Shown one piece after another: positions 9,171 through 16,749 of a DNA stretch of 64,000 nucleotides. Every line of letters starts with the position of its first letter. The stretch's first letter is position 1. A program made the position numbers and the translations under genes. The stretch covers positions 2,566,001 to 2,630,000 of the forward strand of contig NZ_CP162129.1 in NCBI RefSeq assembly GCF_040834005.1. Reading direction: 5' to 3'. The notes under the pieces were generated by a model. It ran no database searches. It saw only the letters and a list, made by a program, of their open reading frames with translations, and was not told the origin of the DNA. The DNA comes from Paenibacillus sp. PL2-23. GTDB lineage: Bacteria; Bacillota; Bacilli; Paenibacillales; Paenibacillaceae.

Positions 9171-9611
9171 ATGAACGACAACAGGGACAATGAAATCCAA
9201 TACAAACGCGACTCCCATGAGGAGACCGAACCCAGCTTTGCGGCTACCAACAGCGGCATGCCGAACCAGCTTCCGAACGTCAACGAGGAGATGGGCGCGG
9301 ATTTCGCTTACGGGATGCCATCCACCCATATCGAACGCACCAACACTCGCGCGGAGGACAATGACTCAGGACGCGAGGAGGAGGGTGAAGGAGTCCGCTC
9401 CGGCGGCTATGCGCTGGGCTGGGTATCGCTTATCTTTGCTATCGCCTCTTGGTTTATATGGCCTGTTCTGCTTGGGGCGTCGGCGGCTGTTATGGGTTAT
9501 ATTGCTTACCGCCAAGGCGCCAGAGGCATCGGGGGCTGGGCAATGGCAATCGGCCTTGTCGCCATCGCACTTAATTTAGTCATCGTACCCTTCTACTATG
9601 CTTTGACCTGA
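9171..9611 (+). CDS. DUF4190-like small membrane protein
   Basis: 146 residues: an acidic, Asn/Glu-rich cytoplasmic-type N-terminus of about 80 residues, then two hydrophobic hairpins (YALGWVSLIFAIASWFIWPVLLG, and WAMAIGLVAIALNLVIVPFYYAL) separated by a short basic loop (AYRQGARGIGG). The arrangement resembles DUF4190 proteins. The ATG at 9171 follows AAAGGAGTGATTAGGAA. An intrinsic terminator lies directly behind. Function unknown. Confidence 0.72.
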   Translation: MNDNRDNEIQYKRDSHEETEPSFAATNSGMPNQLPNVNEEMGADFAYGMPSTHIERTNTRAEDNDSGREEEGEGVRSGGYALGWVSLIFAIASWFIWPVLLGASAAVMGYIAYRQGARGIGGWAMAIGLVAIALNLVIVPFYYALT

Positions 9612-9616
9612 TGCTG

Positions 9617-9648
9617 CGGGCCCTTCCTTCGGGAGGGGCTCTTTTTTT
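9617..9648 (+). terminator. Intrinsic terminator
   Basis: GGGCCCTTCC-TTCG-GGAGGGGCTC followed by seven T residues, immediately after the DUF4190-like gene; the UUCG-type tetraloop stabilises the stem. Confidence 0.88.
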
Positions 9649-9709
9649 ACATGCGTGCCAATCGGTTGTATGATAGAATAGATTGCCAATTGTCGCGGGA
9701 GGGGAAACG

Positions 9710-10504
9710 ATGATTATCGAGGTGTCGAATGTGTCATGGGAGCGGGGCCAGGACAGCATTCTGAAGGATATAAGCTGGAGGGTTGGCCAACATGAGCACT
9801 GGTGTCTGCTTGGCCTGAACGGCTCCGGCAAAACGACGCTGTTGAATATGCTCAATGGCTACATATGGCCCACAAGCGGGAGTATCAGCGTGCTCTCGCA
9901 CAGGTTCGGCGAATACGATTTGAGGGAGCTCCGCAAAAGCATTGGCTGGGTCAGTACCTCGTTGCAGCAACGCTTGTATGGAAGTGAATCCGCGCTGCAA
10001 ATTACGCTTAGCGGCAAATACTCCACTATTGGGGTGTACGACCGAATGGAGGCAGCGGACGAGGAGAGGGCAAGAGCGCTGCTGCAATCCTTAGGCTGCG
10101 ACAGCCTGATGGACCGCGCTTACCAAACCCTGTCGCAGGGCGAACGACAGCGCGTCTTGATCGCGAGAGCGCTTATGAGCTCTCCCAAGCTGCTGATTCT
10201 AGATGAGCCCTGTACAGGCCTGGACGTCTTCGCTCGCGAGAGCCTGTTGTCCATGATTGAAAGGCTTGCCCAAGAGGAGCAAGCTCCGACGATGATTTAT
10301 GTTACGCATCATATTGAGGAAATTATGCCATGCTTCCAGCATACGCTGCTGCTTAAGCAGGGGGAGGTATTCGCAGCGGATCGGACAGAGAAGGTACTGA
10401 ATGGAAGTCGAATGAGTCAGTTTTTCGACGTGCCTGTTCATATTGACAAGCGGGACGGAAGGTATTGGCTGTCGGTCAAGGGGGAAATATGGAGGAGCAG
10501 GTAG
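9710..10504 (+). CDS. Orphan ABC transporter ATP-binding protein (YlmA-like)
   Basis: 264-residue ABC ATPase with Walker A (GLNGSGKTT, about residue 37), signature LSQGERQRV, Walker B (LLILDEP) and the switch histidine (YVTHH). It resembles YlmA-type soluble ATPases, for which no permease is known. None is encoded beside it, so a transport role cannot be inferred. The ATG at 9710 follows GGGAGGGGAAACG; the longer frame from 9683 lacks a better site. The next gene starts inside its last 16 bases, which implies joint expression with the hydrolase and HelD genes. Confidence 0.85.
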   Translation: MIIEVSNVSWERGQDSILKDISWRVGQHEHWCLLGLNGSGKTTLLNMLNGYIWPTSGSISVLSHRFGEYDLRELRKSIGWVSTSLQQRLYGSESALQITLSGKYSTIGVYDRMEAADEERARALLQSLGCDSLMDRAYQTLSQGERQRVLIARALMSSPKLLILDEPCTGLDVFARESLLSMIERLAQEEQAPTMIYVTHHIEEIMPCFQHTLLLKQGEVFAADRTEKVLNGSRMSQFFDVPVHIDKRDGRYWLSVKGEIWRSR

Positions 10505-12837
10505 AAGCAATCGCGGGGCAGCCTGCCAGTGACGCAGAGATGCATCCAGTCAGGCCGTCCAGATGGCGAGCAATGGGCCAATGGGTGCGCTGCCGATACA
10601 GGCAACGTCTGGCGCGCGATAGCCGAAGCTCCACCTTCGCCTGCGGCGGCTTGGCCCTGTTCAGCGCGGCCGCCATGGGGACCGCGGGGCTTGGCATGCC
10701 TACGGGACTTGGCCTGTGGCTGGACATGCTGCTGTTTCAGCTCGTAAATGCGATATTATGGATGATCGTCGGATTTGTGCTGAGCTGTCTTCTTGCCTTT
10801 GCTTATGTGCCGCTGCCAAGGCGATTGGCTGCTGCGTTCCTGTATACGACTGCGCAAGGCGCCGTCATTTTGTATTTTACTGAAATCGGAACGAGCTTTG
10901 CTATTATTCTCAGTTTCCTGTATACAGGGATCGGCTTGCTGCTGAGCTTGCTTCTTGGGGCGATCAGGACAAGCGCATATCGAGTGGTAACAAAGGCCTC
11001 GTTATATGGCGGGCTTGCTATTGCCGTGGCTGTAACGTCCTTCGCTGCTGGCTGGCCTTCGCCACAGAGACTGCCCCTAAGAGAAGCCGCGCATACCGTC
11101 CAGGCTGAGGTCGCCGTACAGGCACAGCCATCATCCCCCCTAAGCGACCCCTCACTGCCAGGTCCTTACGGGTTCCGCTCCTTCACTTACGGCAGCGGGG
11201 AGGACAAGCATCGCGCAGGCTTCGGTGCCCATACGGATGTCATAACCGAAACGGTGGACGCTTCCGCTTATATAACCAGTTGGTCCAGATTGAAGACGAT
11301 GTTCTGGGGCTTCGACCAGCGAGAGCTGCCGCTTAACGGTACGGTATGGATGCCTGAGGGGGACGGACCTTTCCCGCTGGTGCTGATTATGCACGGCAAT
11401 CATCTGATGGAATACTTCTCGGACGGCGGGTATGCCTACCTGGGCGAGCTGCTGGCCAGCCGAGGGATGATTGCCGTGTCGGTCGATGCCAACTTCATGA
11501 ATTATTCCGTCTGGTCCAGTCTGCCGAATGATGATATGAAGATGCGGGGCTGGCTGCTGCTGAAGCATCTCCAGCAGCTTCAAGCCTTCTCCGGCATGGA
11601 TGGGGGGGACAATCCGTTCGGAGGACGGATTGATTGGGAGAAAGTAGGGCTGATCGGCCATTCCAGAGGCGGTCAAGCCATTGCCGTCGCGGCGGACCGT
11701 GACAGCTGGTTCGCGGACGATGCCTCACTGGAGGGGCTCGACGAGCTGAAGCTTCAAGCGTTGATCGCGATCGCCCCAACGGACAAAGTAATCGATAAGA
11801 AATCCGCCAAGCTGAAGGATGTCCATTATTTGACGATCCAGGGGGCGATGGACGGCGATGTCAATCAGTTCAGCGGCGAGCGGCAATATCATAGGGTTAC
11901 GTTCGGAGCGGGCTCAGAGGCGTTCAAGGCGGCTATCTATCTGTCCCAAGCGAATCATAGTCAGTTCAATACGGCTTGGGGACATAGGGACGAGAGGCTG
12001 CCTGGAGGCCTTCTGCTTAACCTTGAGGGCTTGATGCCCGCCCAGGAGCAGCGGCAGGCGGCAAAGGTGTTTATCAGTGCCTTCCTGGAGGCGTCGCTTC
12101 ACGGGCAGGCGGGCTACAAGGCTCTCTTCCAGGATTATCGCATAGGCTCAGGCTGGCTGCCGCAAGGTTCAACGTTTTATACGGTACGTTATGACGATGC
12201 TGGAATGGCCTCCATTGCCGATTTTGAAGCTTCCCGATCCCCGGTTACGGAGACAAGCGGCATGAAGGCTGCTGAGAGAGTCCAGGCCAAGGACCGCGAT
12301 GATCACAATAAAGGAACATGGGGCATGGCGCTGGAATGGGAGAGGCCGGGCGCGGAGCTGAAGATTGTGTTGCCCAAGGGAAGAAGCGCCTTGCCCCTTG
12401 AAGGGGTCGATGGCCTGGCGTTCTCGCTGTCGAATCTGGAGTGGGAGCTGTCAGAGGGCTCCTACGACGCTCTGCTCCCTCCGCTGCCGGAGCTTGAGCT
12501 GATAGCGGAAACTCATAGCGGCGCCGAACACTCGCTGCGGCTTTCATCATTCATGCCAGCGCCTGAGCCGGCATACACTTCATTTCTAAGAATAGGGAAG
12601 CTGGAGGCCAAAGCCAAAAACAATAAATATAAAAATCCAACGGAGGCTGTAGCCCAGTCTTATCTCATTCCGCTTGCGTTGTTCGAGCATACTAACGCAA
12701 AAGCGGAGGCGGAGCCGTTATTGGCATCGGATATAGCCGCGATCACCTTTCGTGTCCACAGTGAACGCGGCAAGGTGATGTTGGACGATATCGGATGGAT
12801 GCCCAAAGGAGGAGCATATGTCAATTATCGAGAATGA
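10489..12837 (+). CDS. Membrane-anchored alpha/beta hydrolase
   Basis: 782-residue protein. The N-terminal 200 residues hold about five hydrophobic helices. The rest is predicted to be extracytoplasmic and contains an alpha/beta hydrolase fold: the oxyanion strand LVLIMHGNHLMEYFSDGGY, the nucleophile elbow GHSRGGQAIAVAAD and a likely catalytic His in NHSQFNTAWG, the pattern of large lipase/dienelactone-type hydrolases. A C-terminal region of about 220 residues looks like a beta-rich accessory domain. Substrate is not predictable. It overlaps the ABC ATPase gene by 16 bases and the HelD gene by 20, with AAGGGGGA before the ATG at 10489. Confidence 0.8.
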   Translation: MEEQVEAIAGQPASDAEMHPVRPSRWRAMGQWVRCRYRQRLARDSRSSTFACGGLALFSAAAMGTAGLGMPTGLGLWLDMLLFQLVNAILWMIVGFVLSCLLAFAYVPLPRRLAAAFLYTTAQGAVILYFTEIGTSFAIILSFLYTGIGLLLSLLLGAIRTSAYRVVTKASLYGGLAIAVAVTSFAAGWPSPQRLPLREAAHTVQAEVAVQAQPSSPLSDPSLPGPYGFRSFTYGSGEDKHRAGFGAHTDVITETVDASAYITSWSRLKTMFWGFDQRELPLNGTVWMPEGDGPFPLVLIMHGNHLMEYFSDGGYAYLGELLASRGMIAVSVDANFMNYSVWSSLPNDDMKMRGWLLLKHLQQLQAFSGMDGGDNPFGGRIDWEKVGLIGHSRGGQAIAVAADRDSWFADDASLEGLDELKLQALIAIAPTDKVIDKKSAKLKDVHYLTIQGAMDGDVNQFSGERQYHRVTFGAGSEAFKAAIYLSQANHSQFNTAWGHRDERLPGGLLLNLEGLMPAQEQRQAAKVFISAFLEASLHGQAGYKALFQDYRIGSGWLPQGSTFYTVRYDDAGMASIADFEASRSPVTETSGMKAAERVQAKDRDDHNKGTWGMALEWERPGAELKIVLPKGRSALPLEGVDGLAFSLSNLEWELSEGSYDALLPPLPELELIAETHSGAEHSLRLSSFMPAPEPAYTSFLRIGKLEAKAKNNKYKNPTEAVAQSYLIPLALFEHTNAKAEAEPLLASDIAAITFRVHSERGKVMLDDIGWMPKGGAYVNYRE

Positions 12838-15175
12838 ACGTGAAGAAGAGCAAAAAAGAGTAGATCGGCTGACTGCCATTATTGCGCGGCGAATCGAAGG
12901 CCTGAGGGTTCGGACGGGCGGCATTCACGGAGAGATTGTCGATATTCGGCGAAACTTCTGGGATGACGTCACCGTCAACTTCGAGGATGCCGCGGAAACA
13001 GCGGAGACCTTTGCCAGCATGAAGCAGCAGGCCGAGCTGCTGAATGAGCGAGAGCGCAGCCATCGGCACATGGTGGAGCAGCTATCGACGCTGAATCGAC
13101 TGCAGGCCTCCCCCTATTTCGGCCGGATCGATCTGCTGGAGGAGGACGCCCCGGAGGGCGCGCAGCCGGATCGCATCTATCTGGGCGTCGGCTCGCTGCT
13201 TGACGACAGCGGCGATCAGTATTTGATCTATGACTGGCGCGCGCCTGTATCCAGCCTGTATTACGATTACGGGCCAGGCCCCGTTGTCTATGAGACTCCC
13301 GCCGGCGAGGTTCGCGGCGAGATGACGCTGAAGCGGCAATATATCATTCGCGGCGGCGTCATCAAAAGCATGTTCGATACAGGCGTGACGATTGGCGACG
13401 AGCTGCTGCAGGAGGTGCTGGGCAAGGGCTCGGACGCGGCTATGAAAAGCATTGTGGCGACGATCCAGCAGGAGCAGAACCGCATCATCCGTAACGAACG
13501 CGCGAAGCTGCTGATCGTGCAAGGAGCCGCGGGCAGCGGGAAAACCTCTGCTGCGCTGCAGCGTGCGGCCTACTTGCTGTACCGCTTTCGCGGCTCCTTG
13601 ACTGCGGATCAGATTGTGCTGTTCTCTCCGAATCCCATGTTCAACAGCTATATTTCGACGGTGCTGCCGGAGCTGGGCGAGCAGAATATGAATCAGACAA
13701 CGTATCAGGAGCATCTGGAGAGAAGGGTGGGTCAGGAATTTGAGGTGGAGGATCTCTTCGCCCAAATGGAGTATTCCCTAAGGTCACCGGGCACAGCTGA
13801 GCATGACATTCGAATGCGAGGCATCAGGGCGAAGGCGAGCGCGGATTTTATCCGGCTGATTGACGATTACGCGGCATCGCTTGGAGAGCGCGGACTTCGC
13901 TTCAAATCCATTATGTTCCGGGGACGTCCCCTTATTCCGCATACGGCTATCGCCCGGCGATTCTATGAGCTGGATCGCGGCGTATCGATAGCCAATCGCT
14001 TGCGCGAGCTGAGGGGATGGCTGCTGAAGGAGCTGGTGCGGCTTGGCAAGCTGGAGCGGAGCAAAAAATGGGTGGACGAAGCGATCGAGCTTCTGGATAA
14101 TGAAGCCTACGCGCGCGCTTATGAGGAGCTTCAGCGAAAAAACAAGTTCTCCGAGCAGTCGTACGACGACTTTGCTTCCGAACGCGACTTTCTGGCGGCA
14201 GGTGTCGTCCAGGAAAGGTTCAAGAAGCTAAGGAGCCGTGTGAAGCGAGGGCTGTTTTTTGATTTTCCGGCGATATACAAGGCCTTGTATGAGCCGAGGG
14301 GAGATAAGGCTTGCCCATGGGGAGCTCCGGGGGAGCTGACGGCCGAGGAGTGGAAGTCGGTGCAGAGCGATACATTGCAGCGGCTGGAGCAGGGCCAGCT
14401 GCCTTATGAGGACGCGACGCCTTATTGCTATTTGAAGGAGAAGCTGGAGGGCTTCCATACCCATACGACGGTCAAATACTTGTTTGTCGACGAAGCCCAG
14501 GACTATTCTCCCCTTCAATTTCATTATTTGCGCCGTATCTTCCCGAACAGCCGAATGACGCTGCTGGGTGATTTCAATCAGTCCGTCTTCATCCATTCCG
14601 GATCGGGCAATGTCTTTCATTCGCTTGGCGAGCTGTTCTCGGAAGAAGAGACAGAACGTATTACGCTGCATAGGAGCTACCGCTCGACGAAGCAGATTAT
14701 TCGTTTCGCGAGCTCCATCATAGAGGGCGGTGAAGAGATCGAGCCGTTCAACCGGAATGGGGAGGAGCCGAGCGTAACACGCGCTGAACAGGCAAGCGCG
14801 ATACTAGCGCTTGTTGCCGCGAAGCTTAAGGAGCTGCAAGGGCCAGGCGGCTATATGTCTGTCGCCGTTATCTGCAAGTCTGCTGAGGAGAGCAGGACGT
14901 TGTACGGAGAGCTGTCGGGACTGCTGCCCCAAATTCGGCTTATTGAGAAGGAGACGGTCACCTTCGAGAAGGGGCTTGTCGTTATTCCGTCTTATTTGGC
15001 CAAGGGTGTCGAATTCGACGCGGTTATTATCGCGGACGCCTCAGAGAATGCTTATCGAAGAGAGGAAGAGCGGAAGCTGTTCTATACGGCTTGCACAAGA
15101 GCGATGCATGAGCTTCACCTTTTCTATCACGGCGAGCTCACGCCGTTCCTGCAAGGCCGTAAAGTGGCACATTAA
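12818..15175 (+). CDS. helD: HelD-like RNA polymerase-associated helicase
   Basis: 785-residue UvrD/Rep-superfamily protein with the architecture of HelD, which uses ATP to remove and recycle stalled RNA polymerase. The N-terminal coiled-coil arm (about residues 1-90) is followed by the HelD-typical stretch RIYLGVGSLLDDSGDQYLIYDWRAPVSSLYYDY, Walker A GAAGSGKTSAALQRAAYLLY (about residue 233), a large insertion, the DExx motif LFVDEAQDYSPLQ (about residue 556) and C-terminal helicase motifs (HRSYRST, AKGVEFDAVII). The ATG at 12818 follows AAAGGAGGAGC within the end of the hydrolase gene. It ends 2 bp from the convergent regulator gene. Confidence 0.9.
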   Translation: MSIIENEREEEQKRVDRLTAIIARRIEGLRVRTGGIHGEIVDIRRNFWDDVTVNFEDAAETAETFASMKQQAELLNERERSHRHMVEQLSTLNRLQASPYFGRIDLLEEDAPEGAQPDRIYLGVGSLLDDSGDQYLIYDWRAPVSSLYYDYGPGPVVYETPAGEVRGEMTLKRQYIIRGGVIKSMFDTGVTIGDELLQEVLGKGSDAAMKSIVATIQQEQNRIIRNERAKLLIVQGAAGSGKTSAALQRAAYLLYRFRGSLTADQIVLFSPNPMFNSYISTVLPELGEQNMNQTTYQEHLERRVGQEFEVEDLFAQMEYSLRSPGTAEHDIRMRGIRAKASADFIRLIDDYAASLGERGLRFKSIMFRGRPLIPHTAIARRFYELDRGVSIANRLRELRGWLLKELVRLGKLERSKKWVDEAIELLDNEAYARAYEELQRKNKFSEQSYDDFASERDFLAAGVVQERFKKLRSRVKRGLFFDFPAIYKALYEPRGDKACPWGAPGELTAEEWKSVQSDTLQRLEQGQLPYEDATPYCYLKEKLEGFHTHTTVKYLFVDEAQDYSPLQFHYLRRIFPNSRMTLLGDFNQSVFIHSGSGNVFHSLGELFSEEETERITLHRSYRSTKQIIRFASSIIEGGEEIEPFNRNGEEPSVTRAEQASAILALVAAKLKELQGPGGYMSVAVICKSAEESRTLYGELSGLLPQIRLIEKETVTFEKGLVVIPSYLAKGVEFDAVIIADASENAYRREEERKLFYTACTRAMHELHLFYHGELTPFLQGRKVAH

Positions 15176-15177
15176 CG

Positions 15178-16074
15178 CTATTTGCGCGTTTCTGGCCAAA
15201 TTTCATTCATATCTATATCAAGCTCCGAGGCGATCAGCTCAGCTGTGAGTCTCTGGGGCTTGTTTATTTTGCCATTACGCAGCTTGGATATCGTCTGTAG
15301 AGATATGCCTGTTGCTTGCGATAGCTGTCCTGCCGAAATATCCCGTTTGGCCATCCATATCTTCAGCTTCATCGATGGATCGATGCTTTCTTCGCTGACT
15401 GGCCTGAAATCCCAGATCACAAACGCCATGATGTTGCATTTGCCGGAGCCGTTGCGAATGGGGGAAAACGTCAGGTTGAGCTCCAGCTCGATGCCGCTGA
15501 GTTTGCTCGTGTGGAGCGTGATGTTCTTCTCCTCAAAGCGCAAGCAGGCCTCCTCCATCAGCCCGACAATACGCTCCCGTTCGTTCTCCGCAATGAACTG
15601 CAGCAAGGTTTCGTCCTCCATCGTCTGCTCCGGCTCCAGCAGAAGCGGCGCCAGGCTGTCGCGAAGAATACGGATGTGCAGGTGCTTGTCGATCATGCCG
15701 CTCATGAGCACCTTCCCGCGTTCAACCTGCTGCTGGATCCAGTTGTAAGCGGTCAAATCCTCCGCAATAATGAGCGCTCTTCGGCAGTCCTCCTCAGGCA
15801 TCTGGGGAAGCGGCAGCTGCTCGATCCGCAAGCATAGCTGCACCTTGGCTTTTGTCCGGATGCGTATTTCGCTTTTGAGAATCCGTTTGGAGAGGTCAAT
15901 GTTGAAGCGCTCGGCAAGCTCCCGGCCTTCCTTTGCTTTCAGATAGGATAACGAATATCCGATCAGGTCCAGAAAAGCGGGATTGGCGTCCTCTATTAAA
16001 ACTTCTCCGTTCCTTTGCTTCAATACGATCATCGGCTGATCGAGCACCTGAAAGATTTGCTGATGTAAAGTCAA
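15178..16074 (-). CDS. PAS-domain transcriptional regulator with C-terminal XRE helix-turn-helix
   Basis: 298 residues. The N-terminal part (about 1-110) reads as a PAS sensor fold (VLDQPMIVLKQRNGEVLIEDANPAFLDLIGYS). The middle looks like a second, degenerate PAS-like region (residues about 130-230). The last 65 residues are a Cro/C1-type HTH (ISAGQLSQATGISLQTISKLRNGKINKPQRLTAELIASEL). This sensor-first, HTH-last order is unusual for XRE regulators. A good AAAGGAGGCTC precedes the ATG. Ligand and targets are unknown; adjacency suggests the helD cluster or the divergent small gene (inference). Confidence 0.8.
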   Translation of the reverse strand: MTLHQQIFQVLDQPMIVLKQRNGEVLIEDANPAFLDLIGYSLSYLKAKEGRELAERFNIDLSKRILKSEIRIRTKAKVQLCLRIEQLPLPQMPEEDCRRALIIAEDLTAYNWIQQQVERGKVLMSGMIDKHLHIRILRDSLAPLLLEPEQTMEDETLLQFIAENERERIVGLMEEACLRFEEKNITLHTSKLSGIELELNLTFSPIRNGSGKCNIMAFVIWDFRPVSEESIDPSMKLKIWMAKRDISAGQLSQATGISLQTISKLRNGKINKPQRLTAELIASELDIDMNEIWPETRK

Positions 16075-16194
16075 CGATGAGCCTCCTTTATTCCCGTTCT
16101 TTCAATTATAATAGACAATTAGCGCAAAAGTCTCTCCATAATTCCATAATTCGACATCGGGATTGTCAGATTTGTTTAGTCCATTTCATTTTTG

Positions 16195-16210
16195 GTTTAA
16201 TAATTTAAAC
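16195..16210. promoter_or_regulatory. Perfect 6-4-6 dyad, candidate operator
   Basis: GTTTAA-TAAT-TTAAAC in the roughly 300-bp region between the PAS-HTH gene and the small zinc-knuckle gene. It lies 11 bases before a strong Shine-Dalgarno (AAAGGAGGGG, 16221-16230) that leads into a TTG. Placed where the adjacent HTH regulator could bind (inference); otherwise I see no gene in 16075-16374. Confidence 0.4.
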
Positions 16211-16374
16211 TTCAAGGCAGAAAGGAGGGGGATTGTCAGCCTGCTGGCAAAACAGGTCCTGTTCAATCGATATTATGAGCGTACAGCCAACTTTATTGTG
16301 CGCCTGTTTCCCGTTAATATTAAGGCGTTATGGGAATAGCCGCAATAACGCTAAAGAACAGGGAGGCGACTCAA

Positions 16375-16614
16375 ATGGATCATTGCAGCATGGAGAACTG
16401 TTTAAAGCCGATAAAAGCCAAAGGCTTGTGCGCTATGCATCATCAACGCATGCTTCGTCACGGAGATCCAAACACGGTTCGGCCGAGACGCGTGAAGAAG
16501 GTTATCGTGTGCAATTGGGTGAATTGCACCAACAATGCGGTATCCAAAGGATTTTGCGCCAAACACTATTATATTCATAGAGTGTTGAAGGATGGTTGGA
16601 TTAAGCTTTCATGA
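16375..16614 (+). CDS. Tiny protein with two tandem C-x4-C-x9-C-x2-H zinc knuckles
   Basis: 79 residues. Two repeats of identical spacing are visible: CSMENCLKPIKAKGLCAMHH (residues 4-23) and CNWVNCTNNAVSKGFCAKHY (about 43-62). Each supplies three Cys and one His for one zinc ion. The linker and C-terminus are basic (RPRRVKKV), which suits nucleic-acid binding. Similar knuckles occur at the ends of phage HNH proteins, but no nuclease motif is present here. The ATG at 16375 follows GGGAGGCGACTCAA; the frame also extends back to 16330 without a good site. Function unknown. Confidence 0.72.
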   Translation: MDHCSMENCLKPIKAKGLCAMHHQRMLRHGDPNTVRPRRVKKVIVCNWVNCTNNAVSKGFCAKHYYIHRVLKDGWIKLS

Positions 16615-16619
16615 ATTTC

Positions 16620-16636
16620 ACTTAATGATGTTAAGT
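16620..16636. promoter_or_regulatory. Small dyad upstream of the glycogen operon
   Basis: ACTTAA-TGATG-TTAAGT lies directly behind the zinc-knuckle gene and 70-90 bp before a TATAAT at 16708-16713 that may be the -10 of the glg promoter (no good -35 was found). It could be an operator or a weak termination structure. Confidence 0.3.
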
Positions 16637-16749
16637 AAACTAACGTTTGAATGCCGTTTGCAGACATAATCTATGAAACTGGGGTGTTTCTTTTTCACCG
16701 AAACATGTATAATGGGCTTAAATACTATTCCGAAGAGGTGAACCTGCGA

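Noticed and set aside
16233..16580. 115-codon frame overlapping the zinc-knuckle gene
   Set aside because: Not annotated as a gene because the overlapping frame has a clear duplicated zinc motif; kept only as an observation about its strong ribosome binding site.
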